Source: Oribacterium sp. oral taxon 102
GTDB lineage: Bacteria > Bacillota > Clostridia > Lachnospirales > Lachnospiraceae
Reading direction: 5' to 3'
DNA length: 64,000 nt
Assembly (NCBI RefSeq): GCF_013394775.1
Contig: NZ_JABXYT010000001.1
Coordinates: forward strand, 1,874,501 to 1,938,500
The position numbers and the translations under genes are program-made. Shown piece after piece: positions 9,161 through 17,262 of the stretch; position 1 is the first letter of the stretch; each line of letters starts with the position of its first letter. The notes beneath the pieces were generated by a model. That model had not been told where the DNA came from, did no database searches, and saw nothing but the letters and a program-made list of their open reading frames with translations.

Positions 9161-10419
9161 TCCTCTGTGTCTGCCGCCTCCTCTTCTCCATTCCCCTCTT
9201 CACCGGTCTCTACGCCGGTTTCCTCATTGATCCCTTCGTCGGTTTCCTCATCGACCCCTTCGTCGGTTTCGCCATCGTAATCCTCATAAGCATCCTCGTC
9301 CTCCTCGAACTCCAGCTCTCCGCTGTAGTCCTCGAAGCCGCCCTCTCCATGGTAGTCGATCCCCATTTCATCGAAAATTCCCTGCTCTGCCGCCTGCGAC
9401 TCGGACTTGATGTCGATCTTGTAGCCGGTCAGCTTCGCGGCGAGGCGCGCATTCTGCCCCTCCTTGCCGATCGCGAGGGAAAGCTGCGTATCCGGCACGA
9501 TGACCAGCGCGTCTTTATTATCCTGATCCGCGATGACCGCGATGACCTTCGCAGGAGAAAGCGCATTCTCAATCAGGTATGCCGGGTTCTCGTCATAGCT
9601 GATAATGTCGATCTTCTCTCCCTTCAGCTCATCCACCACCGTATTGACACGGGTACCGTTCAGACCGACGCAGGCGCCGACCGGATCGACGTCAGGATCG
9701 TTGGACCATACCGCCATCTTGGTACGGGAGCCCGCCTCTCTGGAAATCGCCCTGATCTCGACGATCCCGTCCCGCACCTCGGTGACCTCCTCCTCGAAGA
9801 GCTTCTTCACAAGCTCCGGGTGCGTTCTGGAAAGCATCACGCGCGGGCCGCGCGGCGCGTCCCTGACCTCCACCACATAGACCTTGATCCTGTCGTTCGG
9901 CGAAAGCCGTTCACCCCTCACCTGCTCATTCTCCGCGAGGTAACCGTCGACCCTGCCGAGATTTACGATCACGGATCTGCCGGTATCCCGATCTACGATG
10001 CCGGTCACGACGGTCTTCTCCATGGAGTAATACTCATTGTAGAGCACTCTCCGCTCCTCCTCGCGGATCTTCTGCACGATCACACCCTTCGCGTTCTGCG
10101 TCGCGATCCTACCAAAGCTCTTGGAATCGATCGGCACCTGCACGATATCGCCGAGCGCATAGCCTGGATCCATCAGCTTCGCCTCCGTGAGGGAGATCTC
10201 CGTGGCCGGATTCTCCGGCTTCTCTACGACCGTCTTGTCTGCAATCACGGAAAACGCACAGCTCTCCTCATCGACCTCCACCCGCACATTGTCCGCAGAG
10301 CCGAAGTGGTTCTTGCATGCCGTCTGCAGGGAGCCCTTGATCGCCTCGATCAGCGCCGATTTGGGGATGCCCTTCTCCCTTTCCAGAATTTCCAATGCCT
10401 CGCGCAGTTCTGTATTCAT
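9157..10419 (-). CDS. nusA: Transcription termination/antitermination protein NusA
   Basis: RNA polymerase-binding elongation factor. The 420-residue product has an N-terminal RNAP-binding domain, an S1 domain (around 135-200) and two KH domains (around 230-345, IGKEGQNARLAAKLTG). After about residue 365 comes an unusual tail of over 50 residues, almost all Glu, Asp, Gly and Thr. An AGGAGG-like site precedes the ATG at 10419. It follows rimP after 32 bases. Confidence 0.97.
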   Translation of the reverse strand: MNTELREALEILEREKGIPKSALIEAIKGSLQTACKNHFGSADNVRVEVDEESCAFSVIADKTVVEKPENPATEISLTEAKLMDPGYALGDIVQVPIDSKSFGRIATQNAKGVIVQKIREEERRVLYNEYYSMEKTVVTGIVDRDTGRSVIVNLGRVDGYLAENEQVRGERLSPNDRIKVYVVEVRDAPRGPRVMLSRTHPELVKKLFEEEVTEVRDGIVEIRAISREAGSRTKMAVWSNDPDVDPVGACVGLNGTRVNTVVDELKGEKIDIISYDENPAYLIENALSPAKVIAVIADQDNKDALVIVPDTQLSLAIGKEGQNARLAAKLTGYKIDIKSESQAAEQGIFDEMGIDYHGEGGFEDYSGELEFEEDEDAYEDYDGETDEGVDEETDEGINEETGVETGEEGNGEEEAADTEE

Positions 10420-10451
10420 CTTCCTCTCCTCCTGTAGGACGTTCCTCTGAA

Positions 10452-10781
10452 TTATTCCGAAGCGCTCTCCGCTTCTGCACCGCTTCCCTCTTCTGTCTCT
10501 GCCGCCCCGATGTCCTCGTTCCCGGGGTTTTCCTTGAAGCCCAAAGAGCAGACCTCCAGCATATATTCCTCCGCGATAAAGTCCTCCTTATCCAGCCACT
10601 TCGACAGCGGCCTCGAAACCCTCACGCAGTCGTTCACAGTCATATCCGCCCCGTCCGTGCGAAAAATGAAGGCACGCAGGTAGTTTATGCCCATTTCCCT
10701 CGTGAATGTCACGCTGTCCAGTCCATAGCCCTGCTCCGGCAGTACCGCGCGCAGATGCTCCTCTACTCTTTTTGTATACAT
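10452..10781 (-). CDS. rimP: Ribosome maturation factor RimP, N-terminal domain only
   Basis: Assembly factor for the 30S subunit. Residues 1-82 form the RimP N-terminal domain (DCVRVSRPLSKWLD, YMLEVCSLGF). Family members then have an SH3-like C-terminal domain of about 70 residues. Here the frame ends after a short acidic tail (residues 83-109, rich in Glu, Ala and Ser). Only 32 bases separate the stop from nusA, so no lost domain can be hiding in another frame. The ATG at 10781 has a GGAAG site. First gene of the operon. Confidence 0.88.
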   Translation of the reverse strand: MYTKRVEEHLRAVLPEQGYGLDSVTFTREMGINYLRAFIFRTDGADMTVNDCVRVSRPLSKWLDKEDFIAEEYMLEVCSLGFKENPGNEDIGAAETEEGSGAEAESASE

Positions 10782-10804
10782 AGCGCTTCCTTTACATTAT
10801 TGAA

Positions 10805-10831
10805 AAGGAGCAAGCGCGGCGCTTGCTCCTT
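10805..10831 (-). terminator. Hairpin terminator after the orphan ABC ATPase gene
   Basis: A 12-13 bp near-perfect palindrome (arms 10805-10817 and 10819-10831, GGAGCAAGCGC type) followed on the minus strand by TTTTC. It separates the ABC ATPase gene from rimP. Confidence 0.7.
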
Positions 10832-10872
10832 CCAACCAGTCAATAAATACGCTAAGAGAGTAACACGAAACA

Positions 10873-11514
10873 CTATACATTGCAAGGGTTTTCCTCATTT
10901 TTCGCAAAAGAAATCGAAGAATCGCCAAGCTCCCAGCATCTTGCATCCGGAAAATACAGAAGCTCCTCCCTGTCATGGGTCACCCAGAAGACCGTCCTGC
11001 CGCAGGTCGTCCGAAGAATCCGCTCCATGACGCGTCTTTTGTTCTCTCCGTCCAGTCCCTGGCATGCCTCATCAAAAATATAGATCTCTGCCGGACAGAA
11101 AAGTGCGCGGAGAATCGCCGTCCGGCGCTTCATGCCGCCGGACAGCGTCGAGACCCTCTGCCCCGCCGTCCCCGGCATCCCGAGCTCTCTAAGCGCCGTC
11201 TCGATCCTCCGGAGGAGGCGCTGCCGCTCCTCCCGCGAGCCCCTAGGAAGCGGACTGCGGATATTCCGGCTCACCGTCAGGCTCTCGCAGAGACGATTCT
11301 CCTGAAAGACGGCAGAAATCCGCTTCCCCTCCAGACCGCGGATACTGCCATGATCCGGCTCAGTCAGTCCCATCAGAAGACGAAGCAGCGTCGTCTTGCC
11401 GCTCCCGGATGCACCGAAAAGAACATGAGTGATTCCCTCCTCGAAGCGGAAGCTCCTCCCGTGAAAGAGCTCCTGCTCCCCGTAACGCTTATACAGCCGG
11501 TCAAGCTCTATCAT
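10873..11514 (-). CDS. ABC transporter ATP-binding protein (SsuB/TauB-like), no permease partner
   Basis: 213-residue ATPase with Walker A GASGSGKTT, signature LSGGM, Walker B IYIFDEACQGLD and a switch histidine (WVTHD). It resembles the small ATPases of nitrate/sulfonate/thiamine-precursor importers. Signature spacing is normal, so it looks intact. The start at 11514 (MIELDRLYKRYG) is chosen because the upstream part of the frame belongs to the ZIP remnant. No permease or binding-protein gene is adjacent; the substrate is unknown. Confidence 0.88.
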   Translation of the reverse strand: MIELDRLYKRYGEQELFHGRSFRFEEGITHVLFGASGSGKTTLLRLLMGLTEPDHGSIRGLEGKRISAVFQENRLCESLTVSRNIRSPLPRGSREERQRLLRRIETALRELGMPGTAGQRVSTLSGGMKRRTAILRALFCPAEIYIFDEACQGLDGENKRRVMERILRTTCGRTVFWVTHDREELLYFPDARCWELGDSSISFAKNEENPCNV

Positions 11515-11518
11515 CCTA

Positions 11519-11630
11519 TCACCCCAGTGCCGCATCCAGTGCCATCATGATCGTGAAGCCGGCGGAATACACATGCCGCGCCCAGCGTCGTGCCGGCAAA
11601 CGGAATCAACAGCCCATAGGCCACCTCCAT
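11519..11630 (-). pseudogene. Deletion remnant of a ZIP-family metal permease
   Basis: The minus-strand ATG at 11630 begins a peptide typical of ZIP/GufA permeases (GLLIPFAGTTLGAACVF). After about 22 codons the frame changes, and the other frame reads AGFTIMMALDAALG then stop (TGA 11519-11521), which resembles the usual C-terminus of the same family. About 230 central codons are therefore missing and the two ends are joined out of frame. The stop lies next to the ABC ATPase start. Confidence 0.75.
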
Positions 11631-11656
11631 AGAATATCCCCTTTCTCCCCGTTCCC

Positions 11657-13390
11657 TCAGCCGTTCAGCCGTTCCAGCTGCTCGGAATACGTTTCCCATT
11701 CCTCATAGAGCCGCGTGAGGCTTTCGTCGTTCGCTTCCTTCTCCCGATGCAGCTCCATCAACCGCCCGATATCCGACGCAATCTCCGGCTTCGCCATATC
11801 CTGATTCAACGCTTCATTCCTTTCCTCGAGACGCTGAATTTCCTTCTCTGCACGGCTGCGCCCGTTCTCCGCCTTTCGGAACGCCGCCTGATACTCCTTC
11901 TGCTGCGCCCAGTCCAGCCTGCCTTGACTGAAATTCTCTGCCGGAGGAAGCGGCTCCGCCTTCTTTCCCTTTCCGGTATTCCCTCTCTGCAGCAGCCCGT
12001 AGCGGCGAACGTCCTCCCGCTTTTCGAGATAATAGTCATAATTCCCGATATAGTCGTCGAAACGGTTCTCGAAAAGCTCCAGTATACGCCCTGCCGTCCG
12101 GTTAATGAAGTAACGGTCATGGCTCACATAGAGCACCGTCCCCTCATAGCTCCGGATTGCGTCCTCCAGCACCTCCTTGCCCTGAATGTCCAGATGGTTC
12201 GTCGGCTCGTCCAGAATCAGGAAATTCGCGTCGGACAGCATCAGCTTCGCGAGGCTCACTCTGCCCTGCTCGCCGCCGGAGAGATCCCCGATCTGCTTAT
12301 AGACATCATCTCCCGTGAAGAGAAACGCCGCCAATACGTTCCGTACCCTCGTATTGTTCATCGTCGGATAGGCATCCCGGATCTCGTCGAAGATCGTCTT
12401 TTCCATATGGAGGACGGCGTGCTCCTGATCGTAGTAGCCGATCCGTACATTCGCTCCGAGACGGAATGCCCCCTGATCTGCCTCCTCCAGACCGTTCAGG
12501 ATCTTCAGAAGCGTCGTCTTTCCCGTCCCGTTCGCACCGATCACAGCGGCATGCTCCCCGCGCTTCAACTCGAAGGAAACCTTCGAGAACAACGTCTTCT
12601 CTCCGAAGCGCTTCGAGAGCTCCCGCACTGAGAGCACATCGTTCCCGGACGGAATGCCCGGTGTCAGCATGAGTCGCATCTCATCCCGGATCTCCTCCGG
12701 TCTTTCGAGACGTTCCACCTTGCCAAGGAGCTTCTCGCGGGACTCTGCCCGCTTGATGGACTTTTCCCGGTTGAAGCTCTTCAGCTTCTCAATGACCGCC
12801 TCCTGCCGCCGAATCTCCTCCTGCTGATTCAGATATGCCCGGAGCTCGGCATCCCGAAGCTGCTTTTTCTTCTCCGCATACTCCGTATAGCTGCCGCGGT
12901 ACATCCGGCAGCGTCCATTGTCCAGATCGATGATCTTCGTCACGACGCGATCCAGAAAGTAACGGTCATGGCTGACGAGAAGCACCGCCCCGTCATAACG
13001 CTTCAGCACCTTCTCCAGCCATTGAATCGCCTCGATATCCAGATGATTCGTCGGCTCGTCCAAAATCAGCAGATCCGGCTTGTCCAGCAGGATCTGCTCC
13101 AGCCGAAGCTTCGTCTTCTGCCCGCCGGAGAGCGTGTCGAAGTCCGAAGCCCCCTGCTCCATATCCGCGTGCTGCTGCGCGAGATATCCTATCCTCTTGT
13201 CCTTCGAAAGGGCAATGATGCCGCTGTCCGGCTCCTCCTCTCCGAGAATACAGCGAATAAGCGTCGTTTTCCCGGAGCCGTTGATCCCGACAATCGCCGC
13301 CTTTTCATGATCCTCGATGTGGAAGGAAACCTCCCTGAGAATCGGCTTTTCCAGAAATGCCTTACTCAAATTCGAAATATTTAAAATCAT
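11657..13390 (-). CDS. ABC-F family ATPase with shortened first ATPase domain
   Basis: Cytoplasmic ribosome-associated type ABC-F protein with two ATPase domains and no membrane segments. Domain 1: Walker A GINGSGKTT (35-43), LSGGQ (87-91), LILDEPTNHLD. Domain 2: GANGTGKTT, LSGGE, LILDEPTNHLD, followed by a charged coiled-coil C-terminus. Between the Q-loop glutamine (about 72) and LSGGQ of domain 1 there are only about 15 residues instead of the usual 70-90, while domain 2 is normal. Total 577 residues versus about 640 for relatives. The true start is the ATG at 13390 (MILNISNLSKAF); upstream codons are read-through of non-coding DNA. Confidence 0.9.
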   Translation of the reverse strand: MILNISNLSKAFLEKPILREVSFHIEDHEKAAIVGINGSGKTTLIRCILGEEEPDSGIIALSKDKRIGYLAQQHADMEQGASDFDTLSGGQKTKLRLEQILLDKPDLLILDEPTNHLDIEAIQWLEKVLKRYDGAVLLVSHDRYFLDRVVTKIIDLDNGRCRMYRGSYTEYAEKKKQLRDAELRAYLNQQEEIRRQEAVIEKLKSFNREKSIKRAESREKLLGKVERLERPEEIRDEMRLMLTPGIPSGNDVLSVRELSKRFGEKTLFSKVSFELKRGEHAAVIGANGTGKTTLLKILNGLEEADQGAFRLGANVRIGYYDQEHAVLHMEKTIFDEIRDAYPTMNNTRVRNVLAAFLFTGDDVYKQIGDLSGGEQGRVSLAKLMLSDANFLILDEPTNHLDIQGKEVLEDAIRSYEGTVLYVSHDRYFINRTAGRILELFENRFDDYIGNYDYYLEKREDVRRYGLLQRGNTGKGKKAEPLPPAENFSQGRLDWAQQKEYQAAFRKAENGRSRAEKEIQRLEERNEALNQDMAKPEIASDIGRLMELHREKEANDESLTRLYEEWETYSEQLERLNG

Positions 13391-13790
13391 ACTGCTTCTG
13401 ATCCTTATCGTCTGCTTTTCCTTCCCTGACTGCCGGAATATCATAGCATACTTTCCGGAATCCTGCCATGAAAGCAGCGTTTTCTTCCCTTTCCCTCTCT
13501 TTGGGAACGCTTTTCCTTTGGAAAACACTGATCCATCGAGGAAGCTGCGTGCCGTCAATGTATCTCTGCTGCTCCGTAACCCCTGCAATTGGATTCGCGC
13601 TTCTACAGGATTAGTCCTAACTATCTCCTATATTTACGCTAGGAATTTCAGAAAGAATGTTCGAAAAAAATACATGATTCCGTGGAGATTTTCTTGTAAG
13701 TCCGGGTAAAATGGTTTAAAATACGGGTAGCTGCACCGGAGGGTGCACACACACTTAGATACTATTTATTTCTATAAGGAGGATTTCGAA
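13391..13790. other. 400-base intergenic region between divergent ABC-F and ferredoxin genes
   Basis: Contains the ferredoxin promoter (13694-13722) and presumably the leftward ABC-F promoter. A TATGAT-like hexamer flanked by two ATTCCGG direct repeats is visible near 13430-13460 on the minus strand, but I cannot assign it firmly. No gene is seen. Confidence 0.5.
13694..13722 (+). promoter_or_regulatory. Sigma-A promoter of the ferredoxin gene
   Basis: TTGTAA (13694-13699), 17-base spacer, TAAAAT (13717-13722), about 70 bases before the ferredoxin ATG. Confidence 0.7.
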
Positions 13791-13961
13791 ATGGCACACG
13801 TTATTAGCGATGAGTGCGTAAGCTGTGGAGCATGTGCTTCTACCTGCCCTGTTGAGGCGATTTCCGAGGGCGAGACCAAGTATGTCGTAGATGCGGATAC
13901 CTGCATCGACTGCGGCGCCTGCGAGGAGGCTTGTCCGACCGGCGCGATCACAGCGGAATAA
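13791..13961 (+). CDS. Clostridial-type 2[4Fe-4S] ferredoxin
   Basis: 56-residue soluble electron carrier with two CxxCxxCxxxCP motifs (CVSCGACASTCP and CIDCGACEEACP). It starts at the ATG at 13791, preceded by AGGAGG; the longer open frame begins in the leader. It is monocistronic, with its own promoter and a strong terminator, consistent with the high expression usual for this protein. Confidence 0.97.
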   Translation: MAHVISDECVSCGACASTCPVEAISEGETKYVVDADTCIDCGACEEACPTGAITAE

Positions 13962-13979
13962 TTCAGGAAATTTCACTGT

Positions 13980-14043
13980 AAGGCAGACATAGAGAAAAGA
14001 GGCACTGACTGCGGTCAGTGCCTCTTTTCTCTATGTCTGCCTT
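13980..14043. terminator. Bidirectional terminator in a 30-bp perfect inverted repeat
   Basis: Arms 13980-14009 and 14014-14043 are perfectly complementary over 30 bp around a 4-base loop. The core stem is flanked by AGAAAAGA on one side and TCTTTTCT on the other, so it can end transcription from the ferredoxin (+) and from the NusG-II gene (-). The arms are much longer than a normal terminator. Confidence 0.9.
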
Positions 14044-14085
14044 CCCTCGCAGAAGGTAATCCCACCTGTCCGAAAAGAAAATCCC

Positions 14086-14517
14086 CTACTCTATCGTAAT
14101 AATCATCCCGTGCGGGAGACATGCGATCGGAATGCCGTCCGTGTCCGCTCCCATCGGGGCGATGTGCACGCAGGTCAGATCAGGACAATTTGCCTCTATG
14201 CAGCGAATCCTGCCGTCCCGGATCTCGAGGACATTGATAGCATGCTCCGACAGCTCCTCCGCGCTGAAATTCGCTGCCATCGTATAATCCATATCCACCT
14301 CTGTGATTTCTCCGTCCTTCAGCAGGTAACGGGCATCCCGCGAGAGTGGTGCCCGCAGCAGCTCCTGATCCCCGAGGCGGATGACCGCCGCCGTCTCCGG
14401 CGTCTTCATCTGCTGATAGATATAGAAGCCGCCCCCGCTGCAAAGCAGCAGGAGGACGAGCAATCCGTAAAAGAGCAGACTCCGCCTCCGACTCTCCCTC
14501 TCTTCTGTTTTTTCCAT
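14086..14517 (-). CDS. NusG domain II-containing membrane-anchored protein
   Basis: 143-residue protein with a charged N-terminus, one transmembrane helix (about residues 15-37) and an extracytoplasmic NusG-II (KOW-like beta) domain ending in ANCPDLTCVH and IACLPHGMIITIE. This family is common in Clostridia, often next to ferredoxin or Rnf-type genes, but its function is not known. Start ATG 14517 is chosen over upstream codons because the membrane anchor follows directly. Confidence 0.85.
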   Translation of the reverse strand: MEKTEERESRRRSLLFYGLLVLLLLCSGGGFYIYQQMKTPETAAVIRLGDQELLRAPLSRDARYLLKDGEITEVDMDYTMAANFSAEELSEHAINVLEIRDGRIRCIEANCPDLTCVHIAPMGADTDGIPIACLPHGMIITIE

Positions 14518-14644
14518 TCCTTTCCTTTCGCCCTCCCGGAATGCCCCTGTATCTGTAAAGGCAGAAAGCACAGTATATCCACTCCGTAAAACGGCAGAGC
14601 ACGCTGCGCTGTGCGAAGCGTCGTCCGTACTGCACCGCCGAGCG

Positions 14645-14872
14645 TCAGGCATCCAGCCGCGCTGCGATCAGCCTGCCGACACGCTGATAGAAGTCCTGTC
14701 TTTTCCGGAGACGTTTCTTTTCCTCCCCCAGCAGATGAAACAGATAGATCCCCAGTCCCAGAAGCGCCAGCCCCAGAATCCGGAACTCAAAAATCGTAGA
14801 AAGTCCCAGAACGAAGCCCACCGCAGTGAGCAGCATCGTCAGCATCCCAAAGGTTCTCAAATTTATCCGCAT
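14645..14872 (-). CDS. Small two-helix membrane protein, function unknown
   Basis: 75 residues with two hydrophobic segments (about 8-26 and 30-47) and a basic C-terminal tail (EKKRLRKRQDFYQRVGRL). The start at 14872 has a GGTAGGA site and a good promoter upstream. The same frame stays open for 150 more codons on the 5' side, but that part is antisense read-through across the promoter. I do not recognise the family. Confidence 0.65.
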   Translation of the reverse strand: MRINLRTFGMLTMLLTAVGFVLGLSTIFEFRILGLALLGLGIYLFHLLGEEKKRLRKRQDFYQRVGRLIAARLDA

Positions 14873-14906
14873 GCTTCCTACCTCTCTTCCATCCTTCGAT
14901 GAAGAG

Positions 14907-14935
14907 AGTATAGCACTGTACAAACGTTTTGTAAA
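14907..14935 (-). promoter_or_regulatory. Promoter with an embedded palindrome upstream of the 75-residue protein
   Basis: On the minus strand TTTACA (14930-14935), 17-base spacer and TATACT (14907-14912). The spacer carries a near-palindrome, ACAAAACGTTTGT, a likely repressor site, though no regulator gene is adjacent. Confidence 0.6.
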
Positions 14936-15081
14936 CACATTTTCGCAAAAATCCGTTCTGGAAATCTGTGTTCTGTCTTTTGTTCCTATACTGCCTGCTT
15001 TCCCGCTTCTACGGGTAAATACATGGCAGAACGGTTCGCAGGGGGCTGTCTGTACGGCAGGATCCCTGCCGCGTGCAGTCC

Positions 15082-16305
15082 TCAGTCCGACAGGCTCTGC
15101 ATATAGCGATCCATGTCGTCCGCGATCTGCTTCGAGCGATGCACCGCCTCCACGACCGTCTTCGCGCCGGTCACGACATCGCCGGAGGCGAAGACGCCGG
15201 GCATCGTCGTCTCTCCATGCTCGTCCGTCTGCAGAGTGCCGTGCTCGTTCAGCTTCAGCTCCCTGTCTCTGCTGACCAGCCTGTCCTTCGGCACCTGCGA
15301 GATCGAGACAATCACGAAATCGCATGGAACCTCCGTCCGCGTGCTCTCGTCCACCTGCATCCTGCCGCCCTCGTCCCAGCTCACATCACAGACTATGACA
15401 GAGCTGTCCCGGATCTCCACTGCGGTCTTCAGGTATTCGAAATGCACGCCGTCCAGCTTCGCATACTCGACCTCCTTCGGAGAGGCAGCGGGGATTTCCG
15501 TGACGGAGTAGACCGTAACCTCCCGTGCGCCATGCCGGATCGCCGTCCGCGCGACATCCATCGCCGCATTGCCCGCGCCGATGACCGCGACGCGGTCTCC
15601 GAGCCGGTATACATCCGGATCATTCAGATAGTTGATCGCATAGGCAACATTGCCGAAGGTTTCTCCCGGAATCATCAGGCGGCGCGGTCTCCATGCTCCG
15701 GTGCCGATGAATACCGAACGGTAGCCGTCATTGAAAAGATCCTGAATGCTGACAGAGCCTCCGATATTGAAGTTCGGCCGAAAGAGGATACCCAGCTCCA
15801 CGAGCTTCTCATAGTAGCGGTCAAGGATGCTCCGCGGCAGGCGGAACGCCGGAATCCCATAGCGCATGACACCGCCGATCTTCTCTCTGCCCTCGAAGAT
15901 CGTGACCTTGTAGCCGCGGGTCGCGAGAATAACGGCAATCGTGATTCCGGCAGGCCCTGCACCGATAACCGCGACTTTCCTGCCGTTCGCGGGCTTCATC
16001 TCAAGTCGGATCCGTTCGAAGCAGGAATCGGAGATATAGTTCTCAATCGCGGAGATGTGCACCGGAGAGCCTTTGATCCCGCGCACGCAGTGCCCCTCGC
16101 ACTGCTTCTCGTGATCGCAGACCAGCGAGCAGACGATGGAGAGCGGATTGTTCAGGAAGAGCATCTCCGCCGCCTCCATGACCTGCTCGTTCAGGAGCTT
16201 CTGTATCATCTCCGGGATATTGGTATGAATCGGGCAGCCCTCCCTGCATCTCGGCTTCTTGCAGTTCAAGCAGCGCTTCGCCTCGTCAATCACATGTACC
16301 GCCAT
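15082..16305 (-). CDS. GltD-like NAD(P)-dependent oxidoreductase
   Basis: 407-residue flavoprotein related to the small subunit of glutamate synthase and NfnB-type proteins. The N-terminal cysteine-rich region binds an Fe-S cluster (CLNCKKPRCREGCP, CDHEKQCEGHC). It has two dinucleotide-binding motifs (VIGAGPAGI for FAD, VIGAGNAAMD for NAD(P)H) and a late FASGDVV motif. It is a stand-alone gene without a large glutamate synthase subunit nearby, so the partner and substrate are open. The ATG at 16305 (MAVHVIDEAKRC) is the start that matches relatives. Confidence 0.9.
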   Translation of the reverse strand: MAVHVIDEAKRCLNCKKPRCREGCPIHTNIPEMIQKLLNEQVMEAAEMLFLNNPLSIVCSLVCDHEKQCEGHCVRGIKGSPVHISAIENYISDSCFERIRLEMKPANGRKVAVIGAGPAGITIAVILATRGYKVTIFEGREKIGGVMRYGIPAFRLPRSILDRYYEKLVELGILFRPNFNIGGSVSIQDLFNDGYRSVFIGTGAWRPRRLMIPGETFGNVAYAINYLNDPDVYRLGDRVAVIGAGNAAMDVARTAIRHGAREVTVYSVTEIPAASPKEVEYAKLDGVHFEYLKTAVEIRDSSVIVCDVSWDEGGRMQVDESTRTEVPCDFVIVSISQVPKDRLVSRDRELKLNEHGTLQTDEHGETTMPGVFASGDVVTGAKTVVEAVHRSKQIADDMDRYMQSLSD

Positions 16306-16344
16306 AAAAAAGTCCCTCCTGCCTGCCATCATTGTATGCAATCA

Positions 16345-16373
16345 TGGTATGCAGAAAGGGCTTCTCTGTCAAC
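16345..16373 (-). promoter_or_regulatory. Promoter of the GltD-like gene
   Basis: TTGACA (16368-16373), 17-base spacer, TACCAT (16345-16350) on the minus strand. The direct repeat GCATAC overlaps the -10 region twice, a possible operator. Confidence 0.6.
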
Positions 16374-16396
16374 AAAAGATATATATTTAACACGGG

Positions 16397-17149
16397 CTAG
16401 GAGATGACGAAGGGTCTTCGGTAGAACGGCAGGATGTCCTTGATGACGGCCTCCGCCTCCGGTGCGCGGGCGGACATGACCGCGACGGGACGCCTCTCCT
16501 TCCGGAAGTCCTGCGCGACCGTCGTGATATTCGCGAAGCTCGGCTGCATGCTGCCGATATGATTCACGATGAAGACATAGCAGAGCTCTCCGCCGATTTC
16601 CGCCTCCCGGAGATATGCCGCGGAAATGTTCCTGTCCTCCCTGATATATTCACGCACTGCCTCGAGCATCTCCGTATACTCGCCGCTCGGCTCCCGAAAC
16701 ATAACCGGCTCTGCCGCAGGCACCGCCTTCTGCCCCATAAGCTCCGCCTGCAGCATCCGGTTCGCATCGGAGAGGAGCTTCCGTCCGAGGATCAGGTTCT
16801 CCGTATTGGCATTGATCACCACACCGGAGATCCGCGGATCTCCCATGCACATGCTCGCGAGCTTCGGGAAATTCACCACTGCGAACTCCTGCTCCGATTC
16901 CCTCCATGCCTGTGCGCGCTCCCTCGAGGTGAAGAGCGCATAGTAATGATGCTTCTGTCCGTCATTTACGACCGCAAATGCAATCTTGGTATCCTCTCCG
17001 TCCTTCGCCTGCTTCACCGGCAGATACAGCTCCGCATGATGAATCAGCTCGTTCAGCAGCCGTTCCTGCGCCCCGGCGCTCTCCTCTGACTGCAGGGCGT
17101 GCATCGCCATCAGCAGGCGGGCGTTCTTCTTCTCTCTCTCGTCTTCCAT
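16397..17149 (-). CDS. SseB-family protein
   Basis: About 250 residues with an SseB N-terminal-like domain (FAVVNDGQKHHYYALFTSRERAQAW, FPKLASMCM, GVVINANTENLILGRKLL) and a C-terminal SseB-like half (VNHIGSMQPSFANITTVAQDF). SseB proteins are small cytoplasmic factors of unclear role; no signal peptide is present. The ATG at 17149 is preferred because GGAGG lies five bases upstream, inside the slightly longer open frame. Confidence 0.75.
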   Translation of the reverse strand: MEDEREKKNARLLMAMHALQSEESAGAQERLLNELIHHAELYLPVKQAKDGEDTKIAFAVVNDGQKHHYYALFTSRERAQAWRESEQEFAVVNFPKLASMCMGDPRISGVVINANTENLILGRKLLSDANRMLQAELMGQKAVPAAEPVMFREPSGEYTEMLEAVREYIREDRNISAAYLREAEIGGELCYVFIVNHIGSMQPSFANITTVAQDFRKERRPVAVMSARAPEAEAVIKDILPFYRRPFVIS

Positions 17150-17262
17150 TGAAACCTCCATCGTCAGCGTCCTGTCGAAGCGGCGGCACGCTCCCGCACC
17201 GGCCCGATCTCACGAACGGATTTCGGATGCAGGACAATTTCATGCCTTCGCCCCGTCCTGCA

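Noticed and set aside
14873-15325. 150-codon upstream extension of the 75-residue membrane protein
   Set aside because: It crosses the promoter and runs antisense into the oxidoreductase gene; composition is Arg/Gly/Ala-rich without any similarity.
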